Positions 56,831-64,000 of a stretch of 64,000 nt of DNA are shown piece after piece. A program made the position numbers and the translations under genes. This DNA comes from Glandiceps talaboti (taxonomy: Eukaryota; Hemichordata; Enteropneusta; Spengelidae): assembly GCF_964340395.1 (NCBI RefSeq), contig NC_135555.1:430001-494000 (forward strand), in the 5' to 3' direction. The first letter of the stretch is position 1. The number at the start of each line of letters is the position of its first letter. A model generated the notes under the pieces. The model worked only from the letters and a program-made list of their open reading frames with translations. It was not told the DNA's origin and did not search any database.

Positions 56831-58490
56831 ATGTTCAATTCAATTCAATTCAATTCAATTCAAAACTTTATTGTCTGCATATAAAAACAAAGAAAATTGT
56901 CTTCAGACTCGTCAGCAAATGTTACAAAAATACACATAATTCACAGCAATGAAAACAGAAATAGTATATTTACATAATGACATAAACGTTCACTTGAAGC
57001 TGTCACATTGTGTTCAAAATGGCCACTGCTGATGGTAAGAATTATTTTTTAAACAAGTTCTTTTTTGCAAATGGAACCCTGTAACGACGTCCAAAGGAAA
57101 GCTTCTGGAAGTGAGTATGTAATGGATGTGTCCGGTCATTTAACTATTTTCAACGCCTTTCTTTTTACTGACAACTGATACAAGTGACAAAGAGAAGATT
57201 GCTTGGTACCGATGACTTTTTCAGCTATGTTGACAATGCGAGAAAGCTTACTTCTGTTCTTTACTGTCAAATTGCCATACCAAAGTGCAATATTAAAGGA
57301 CAGCACACTCTCAATGAGAGACCTATACACCAATTGAAGGACACTTTGACTTACGCCAAAGGATCTGAGTTTCCCCAGGACATACATTCTCTGTTGGGCT
57401 TTTTTTGTGATATGATCTGTGTTCATATTGAAGTATACTTTTTCATCCACAAAAGACACTAAATATTTAAAGCCTGTTACTATGTCAACAGGATTGTCAT
57501 TGATTAAAACAGGTGAACATTCATCACATTTACAGCCAACAACCAGTTCTTTTGTTTTACTGACATTCATTTAAAGAAGCTTTCTTTACACCAGTTTGTT
57601 AAAATTTCAATCTTACAAAAATAACCAGCTAAAGAATCTTCATCTTTAAGTAAGCCAACAAGAGCCATGTCAGCAAATTTAAGCAGACAAGTAATCGCAG
57701 TATTACACTTCATGTGATCAGTGTAGATTGAGAAAAGGGTTGGAGAAGCACACAACCCTGTGGGGCACCAACATTTAAAACAATCTCATCTGACATGTGA
57801 CCACTGTGGACGATCCCTTAAAAAGTCACGTAACCACAGAATAATGTTAGGGTTAACTTTCATATCGATCAGGCACTTAAGGAGGACATGCGGTTGTATG
57901 GTATTGAAAGCACTAGAAAAGTCTATAAAGAGTATGAAAACATAGGTATTTGAACTGTCTAAATGTTGCGTTATTAAATTAAAAAGTGGAATTGAAGCAT
58001 CCTCAACACCTCTACATGCATTATAAGCAAATTGGAACGGGTCCAACTGATCCACCACATCACAAAGCAGGTACTTCCGCACAACACTTTCCATAGATTT
58101 ACACAATTATTGATGTCAGGGAGATGGGACGTAAATCATTCAACTGCTGGGGATTAGGCTTTTTAGGAACTGGAACTTGACAATCATGGATGTCTTCCAT
58201 GAACGAGGAACAACATGACAATTGAGAAGCAGTTGAAATATATACGTGAATACAGAACTGAGTTGTGACGCACAATGCTTCAGAACTTTACCAGTTATTT
58301 TATCAGGCCCAGCAGCTTTGTTACTGTTTAATTTTGAAAAGGTAGCTTTCACATCAGATTCTGGAATATTAATTTGTACAGGGGTTAAATTCTGACGTAG
58401 TGAGTGACATTCTTTACTAAAATCTATAGTATCAAAACAAGTATAAAATGTATTCAGATCGTTGGCCATGGTAGATGGATCTGAACAGAA
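56830..58490 (-). mobile_element. 5'-truncated, decayed LINE (jockey-superfamily, CR1/L2-like)
   Basis: Minus-strand reverse transcriptase remnants in consecutive frames: NSNKAAGPDKITGKVLKHC (fingers motif, ~58320-58270); DPFQFAYNACRGVEDA and then FILFIDFSSAFNTIQPH (catalytic motif A, ~57930-57890); CASPTLFSIYTDHM and FADMALVGL, where the expected YADD box is damaged; KTKELVVGCKCDE and KKAQQRMYVLGKLRSFGVS; and finally a conserved tail HPLHTHFQKLSFGRRYRVP near 57120-57060. At least four frame breaks or stops separate these pieces, so the copy is dead. The 3' end has AATAAAGTTT and a (TTGAA)n tail at 56834-56866. The endonuclease part is missing. It lies between the convergent ends of ANKS6 and WDR59. 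Confidence 0.88.
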
Positions 58491-58556
58491 AGGGACAAGC
58501 TGTTTAGTTTATTTCTATTCAGATCGTTGGCCGTGGTAGATGGATCTGTTCTTGTT
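58452..58556. repeat. Two-copy repeat at the LINE 5' edge
   Basis: attcagatcgttggccatgg followed by tagatggatctg occurs at about 58452 and again at 58520 with one change. The second copy may mark the break point or a partial duplication of the LINE. Confidence 0.7.
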
Positions 58557-60500
58557 ATGAAACATGTTGAAGTATTCAAAGTGACAAAGTCTGATTAATA
58601 TATCTCTTATATATATTAACTATACTAGTATTGTTTATATCCAAATTATAATATTTATGCTCTAAAATTGCTACAATGGTACAGAAGTGTTTCTGTTACC
58701 ATTGACAACAACAGACAGTTTCATTTCATGTTCAGACACAGTTTGATTGCAAGTCCTGGTTTTCTGAATGTCAGACAATGTTTTATTAACATTAGTTCAC
58801 ATAAGACATGGCTGGTCAAAAATACAAATGGAAAATATCGCTTTAATTGACTTGTACATTTCAGCAGTATAACTCAAGCACTGTTTCATCAAGCAGAAAT
58901 AAAAATTGTGACGATTAAATTAAATGAACTTTCTTAGGTAAAATTAACTATCTGGTAATCAAGAGTTGATGGCCTTTTTCTTCATCTACATGTTATTGGA
59001 GAACTTGAAATTAACAGTAGACCAGGGCATTGTATCTATACTACCAAATTAGTAGTAGTCCAGGACACAGAGAATACTATAAAACATCATATCTAGACTA
59101 CCAATTAAGCAGTAGTCCAGGGCACATTAAACATTGTATCTAGACTACTGAAGGTGGTCAATTGTTATATCAATGGAAATCAATAGGAAATTGTAGCTAA
59201 AAGAGTTCACTTGGCTAACTCTGACTATGAAGCCTAGAAGTTAAATTCAAGCCCTGTATTGGAATATATGTTTGATGACATAATTATGTTATACTAAAAC
59301 ATACAATAACCTACAGTACTTAAGTATCTAGTTTTGCTGTAGGTACAAACCAGAAGTGATGTGAGTGATATTTTGGAAGTACATTTCTATAAATATATGG
59401 ACACCAGTTTCTAATCTACATTCTAACCAGACAGAACATCCATGTTTGGAGGAGCATAACACAACACAACAATTTGTCCCAAAAAAACCAAGATTCAGAA
59501 TAACATATACTTTTCAGTTGAATTACGTATTTACAAATACATGTACAGTACTGGAAGATATGGTATACATACATATTTACAAATACATGTACAGTACTGG
59601 AAGATATGGTATACAGGCACATTTCAAATAAAAGTTTTAAAAAGTTAAATAAAATGAAATTCATACAACACAGGAGTTCTGTCAAGTAGCAAAATAAATT
59701 ATGTCTTTAGCAGCACCATTATGAAATAAGCCAATAAGCTGGTCTGTACAGTTATGTCATTGTCAGTTCACCAGTGAGGGATATTCACTGTACTTGAACT
59801 CTAGTCTTTTAATCCCAATGACTTGGATTAATATTACCTTATCAGTGAAGTTATGGTGATAAATATGATCATATTTTCAAAATCAAATTTTTGTAAATCT
59901 GTACCAGACAACTGTTTTTTTACACTTTAAAGAGGACAGGTTTTATTCCATGGATTCATAATACATGCCTCTACCCACCATCATCTAATTCTGAATAGTC
60001 AAGTGACTGCTAGAGTGGCACTATGTTTAAACTAACTTGCATTGTGTTACATGTAACTGTGTATAATGATCCAATGATGAAAGTCTATGAATGGCTTACA
60101 ATTACACTACAGTTATGACACTTTAGTTTGAATTCAAATATTTTATCTCTGTACAAATTGACTACATATACTTTCAGGGCTTGCATCTTCCATAATACAC
60201 ATTCAAAATGACAACATTTATGAATTTATCTGTTGCCACAATGTACTACTGATACAAGGTATGTAAGCTACTATGCCATAAGCTGATAATTGGTAAAACA
60301 AAAGATTTTACAGTTTAGGCAATAGGGGTGCTGTTTAGAAGCAGATAGTTGACTTGAATAAGTGAATATAGAAATGCAGCCTATTTAAAAATGGCTAGGT
60401 TAATACATCTAATAATTTCTTCACATCCTGAGCCAAGCAAGATCATAGCAAGATGAGTACAATGGAGGTTACAGTACAGAGGTGTACATGTTTATGGTTG
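58557..60500. other. Intergenic, minor duplications only
   Basis: Contains a ~50-bp, three-unit repeat (tctagactaccaaattagcagtagtccagg type, 59025-59150) and a two-copy 58-bp repeat (59525-59615, tacatgtacagtactggaag). No gene recognised. Confidence 0.5.
59525..59620. repeat. Two-copy ~58-bp tandem repeat
   Basis: tttacaaatacatgtacagt and actggaagatatggtataca occur twice in succession without mismatch over most of the unit. Confidence 0.85.
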
Positions 60501-60601
60501 AGAATCAATCCTGTGTAATTGGACTAGTGTGTACAGTAAACTGTACTGACCAACTCAACAGAATGATTATTCCAAATCTGTGATTGTGGCATAGATGGCA
60601 G

Positions 60602-63600
60602 TTAATAATGTCCTGATCTACCAAAACTATCTGTTCTTTCTCTACCATAGAGTTGAAATTCTTCCTGTAGACAGTAACATCCACATCCAGTTGGACAGAC
60701 TTCATTAGATTCAAACCATTCTAACATGTGGAAGGAGTGACCACCATGGCCACAGGATAGACAGAAGTTAGAAGAACCTGTAAGAAGAGGAAAGTTTCAG
60801 CAAATAAAAGATAATGCAAATTTTTACATGGAACTTTCCAACAAGATGGTCAAAATACTTAATTAACAATAGATGAGTGAATACATAAAAAAGTGAAAAG
60901 TAGGACTGTATCATGACTTTTGTAGTCAAATGAACTACAAAACTTAGATAAATCTGTGACAAAAATATGGTATATAGGTTATAGAAATTCAATGGTCTTG
61001 TCTAACTAACTAACTAACAATACATCTCTATTTCACTGTACTTCATCCTCATAACATATGGTGTAATACTGATTGGTGGATTTAATTCAATTTTATGAAA
61101 AATACATGGTCTGACACATTTTAATATCAAAAACCCCACAGGAGAAACATGCTAAAAGTGATGATATCTAAACATTGTTGGAGTTTACAGTACATCAGAT
61201 AGTATATTACAAATACATGGACCATGCTCAGTTTCTTTTTAACACCAAGAGAGGGCGCTCTAACCTCAGATAATTGATTGGTTCTTACCTTTGACAGCTA
61301 TATGACATATTGCACATTGGAAACTGTATCCTTGGCATTCATTGCACTTAGGACCTTTGACCTCACGGTGACAATGTTGGCAAACTGTACCAAACTCTGC
61401 AGTATAGGAAACAAATTGCACATCATCAGAAAAACAATGTAGAATATATGTAAACCAAGTAAGATATTAGATATAACAGATGTGGTAAGCCTTTCTCAAC
61501 TAGTACGTCAACAACTCTATATGCTGGCTTTCTCTTTATCTACAAATCTATAAAGTTATCCAGGTATACATATCTGCTTCCTAAAGATGAAGCTTTTGAC
61601 ATTGATGAGATAAATTTGTGACTTTTTGCATGTCTATTTCATACATCTATTATTGCTACACATATAATAAATAGTTGTTTTTACATACACACCAAGGATT
61701 GGTATAACTTATAATAATTAATGTTTCACATGTTCAGGTCTACATGCTTTAACCGTATATATACAGTATGTTTTATCTGAGGTGTAGATACATACTTCCA
61801 GATCTCAGCCCCATCTTAATTCTTACTTACCTATACCGGCATGTTTCATCTGAGGTGTAGATACATACTTCAAGATCTCAGCCCTAGCTTCTTTTAAATT
61901 CCACTTATACAGTATATTGGCGTAGGCTTCTTTGAATTCATCATATTGTAGATTAAAGTTAGGATTCAGAATACTACACAAGTAGAAAACACAACAGCCA
62001 TTTTTAAGTTTCTGACTCTTAAAGAGTTGAAAATATACATAAAAGTTAGCATTGCACTATTGAAAACAAAGGAAACACAGACAATGATTACAACTTTTTT
62101 GAATCTATCATTTAAAAGCCGTCACAAGACAACACTTCCAAGACGTTCTTATAACATCTGTATAAATAATGCACCTTGATCAATTCATATCTGAATAAAG
62201 ACACTACTTGAAATATTATTCTCCCTTTGCCAATATTCATGTACTGTCAATATCAAAGTCAGATAAATCCTATACAATTCAGCACCTTTAGTACATATTA
62301 CTTCTCTGTTAGCATAAAAATAAATTACAATATCCTTTACTGAACAGAATGGCATCATATATGTTTGAACAAGGCCTAGTGTTAGTGATGTGAGGTATAA
62401 GACAACAAAAATACAATGCATTGGATCTAGTATGTTTTGCCAACAATCTTTACAAAATATTGTTCTTGTATCTAGCAAGACTGACTGATACATTTTCAAA
62501 CTACATAACTAGCCATGTTATAAGTAACACTTACCACTTAACTAGCTGTGTTATAATTAACAGTTGCCACTTAACTAGCTGTGTTATAATTAACACTTGC
62601 CACTTAACTAGCCATGTTATAAGTAACACTTACCACTTAACTAGCTGTGTTATAATTAACACTTGCCACTTAACTAGCTGTGTTATAATTAACACTTGCC
62701 ACTTAACTAGCTGTGTTATAATTAACACTTGCCACATAACTAGCTGTGTTATAATTAACAGTTGCCACTTAACTAGCTGTGTTATAATTAACACTTGCCA
62801 CTTAACTAGCTGTGTTATAATTAACACTTGCAACATAACTAGCTGTGTTATAATTAACACTTGCCACTTAACTAGCTGTGTTATAATTAACACTTGCCAC
62901 TTAACTAGCTGTGTTATAATTAACACTTGACACATAACTAGCCTTGTTATAATTAACACTTACCACATAACTATGGTCAAAGAAAGCACACACTACAAAC
63001 ATGAAATACTTACTGTATTCTATCTTCATGAATCTCTCTCTCTAATTCAAGTGGATCAAGGCTCTTGGTAGAAAAGCGGTAGTCATCTGGTGATTCTGTA
63101 GACCAACTCATATTGTGACGTAAACCACCACTACTTCCAATTGACCAGTCATTGTTATAGAAGGTTTCAGAGAAAAAGCTTGGCAGTACATTGTAACTTG
63201 ACTAGAAAAGAAGAAAATAGGAAGTAGTTCTTACAACCTAACTCACACACTCAAAACTGTATAGAAATGATAAATACTGTGTGTCAGACACAATATATAC
63301 AAAGACACACTGATAAAGACATGGACAAACACACCTAGACAAAGATATATACATACATTGATACAGACACTGACAGATACACAGATATTGAGGGACACAC
63401 ACAACACATTTACACACACTCACTGTCAGTCAAATACACAAACACATACATACATTTACATACATACATACACACATATAGACAAACATGCATGCAGACA
63501 CACATATACACACAAATACAGAAACACATACATACATACATACATACATACATACATACATACATACATACATACATACATACATACATACATACATACA

Positions 63601-63670
63601 CATACATGCATGCACATATGCCACAACACATACACACATATACACAAACATACATGCACAGATACACACA

Positions 63671-63704
<34 letters not shown>

Positions 63705-64000
63705 AACAAACACAAACACACACACACACACACGCACACACACACGCACACAAACAAACAAACAAACACAAACACACATAAACACCCACATCTGTATATA
63801 TATCTGTAATATTATATGTGTGTGAGCCTTGTAGTACAATTACAATTGAGAGATAGTCACCAAACCTTGACTTACATTATGAGGCAAACTGCCCTGTGAA
63901 CTTGACCTTGGCATGTAAGAAGGCACATCACTGTACAGATCTGTATGTCTGGATGGACGACTGAATGCACAACACAGCATAGCCAATGTTTGCACATCAT
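60602..64000 (-). CDS. WDR59: GATOR2 complex protein WDR59, C-terminal part (5 exons, runs off right edge)
   Basis: Exons in transcript order: 64000-63876 (partial), 63201-63014, 61973-61831, 61396-61289, 60777-60602, with GT-AG junctions and matching phases. About 245 residues are present; human WDR59 is ~970. The visible part starts DVQTLAMLCCAFSRPS, and later has YDEFKEAYANILYKWNLKEARAEILKYV. It then has the zinc-binding C-terminal module TVCQHCHREVKGPKCNECQG, FQCAICHIAVKGSSNFCLSC, GHGGHSFHMLEWF and CPTGCGCYCL before the stop. These follow human WDR59 closely and separate it from WDR24 and MIOS. The N-terminal WD40 propeller and RWD domain lie beyond the window. Family knowledge: it acts in GATOR2 at the lysosome, opposing GATOR1 to allow amino-acid activation of mTORC1. 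The tail of exon 61973-61831 is duplicated in the following intron. Confidence 0.94.
61765..61815 (-). pseudogene. Tandem copy of a WDR59 exon tail
   Basis: Minus-strand ggctgagatctggaagtatg, tatctacacctcagataaaa and cat repeat the end of exon 61973-61831, offset by 73 bp into the intron, with two substitutions. The copy loses similarity just before the splice donor, so it has no usable GT, and it is not expected to be spliced. Confidence 0.8.
62500..62985. repeat. 33-bp minisatellite in a WDR59 intron, about 14 units
   Basis: Units of gccacttaactagctgtgtt followed by ataattaacactt, with variants gccatgttataag, cacataact and acagttgcc. As 33 is a multiple of 3, open frames occur on both strands (about 170 and 109 codons), but these are by-products. 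It lies between exons 63201-63014 and 61973-61831. Confidence 0.95.
63300..63790. repeat. Complex (CA)n, (CATA)n and (ACAA)n microsatellite
   Basis: Nearly 500 bp of CA-rich simple sequence with a pure (CATA)n core at about 63527-63604, in the WDR59 intron between exons 63876+ and 63201. It yields several overlapping spurious open frames. Confidence 0.97.

Noticed and set aside
62421-62959. Frames of 169 and 109 codons on opposite strands
   Set aside because: Created by the 33-bp intronic array of WDR59.
63358-63839. Cys/Val- and His/Thr-rich frames on both strands
   Set aside because: Translation of CA/CATA simple sequence.

Overview
This is an AT-rich, intron-rich animal nuclear DNA window. 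Introns follow GT-AG rules, proteins are recognisably metazoan, and LINE and MITE debris plus many micro- and minisatellites are present. Protein similarity to vertebrate orthologues together with the repeat content suggests a marine invertebrate bilaterian (ambulacrarian or lophotrochozoan). I cannot name the species. No rRNA, tRNA, CRISPR or prokaryotic signals were seen.

Layout. 1-14.86 kb: mostly intergenic, with one probable BRCT-like terminal exon (2630-2703), a 2.4-kb minisatellite of 63/56-bp units, and several smaller arrays. 14.86-28.5 kb, minus strand: a 9-coding-exon gene for a 417-aa coiled-coil protein with repeated R-x-x-S-A motifs, which I do not recognise by name. A likely non-coding 5' exon near 28.42-28.54 kb would place its promoter head-to-head with the next gene. 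28.8-32.5 kb, plus strand: PDCD6/ALG-2, a 191-aa penta-EF-hand protein complete in 5 exons. 37.9-55.3 kb, plus strand: ANKS6, with ankyrin repeats and a SAM domain, 804 aa, complete in 12 coding exons. 56.8-58.5 kb: a decayed LINE on the minus strand. 60.6-64 kb, minus strand: the last five coding exons of WDR59 (GATOR2), running off the right edge.

The genes are not an operon-like unit. PDCD6 is a calcium sensor for ESCRT/COPII adaptors. ANKS6 belongs to the inversin compartment of cilia. WDR59 is part of the GATOR2 amino-acid sensing complex feeding mTORC1.

Most striking observation: every gene in the window has a tandem duplication of the 3' end of one coding exon, in most cases including the splice donor. 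In ANKS6 a 57-bp unit (exon tail plus GTAAGT) is repeated about 14 times. Because 57 is a multiple of three, eleven successive donors lie in the same reading frame and could add 19-residue steps to the protein. In PDCD6 a 41/44/48-bp unit with ten donors follows exon 4. The coiled-coil gene carries a ~110-bp copy of an exon tail with its own donor, and WDR59 a ~50-bp copy. Minisatellites here therefore seem to be born at exon/donor junctions. Other points of interest are a palindromic MITE that has itself become a tandem trimer, a hairpin-forming 32-bp array with a lone inverted relative 15 kb away, and an RFX X-box-like site at ANKS6.
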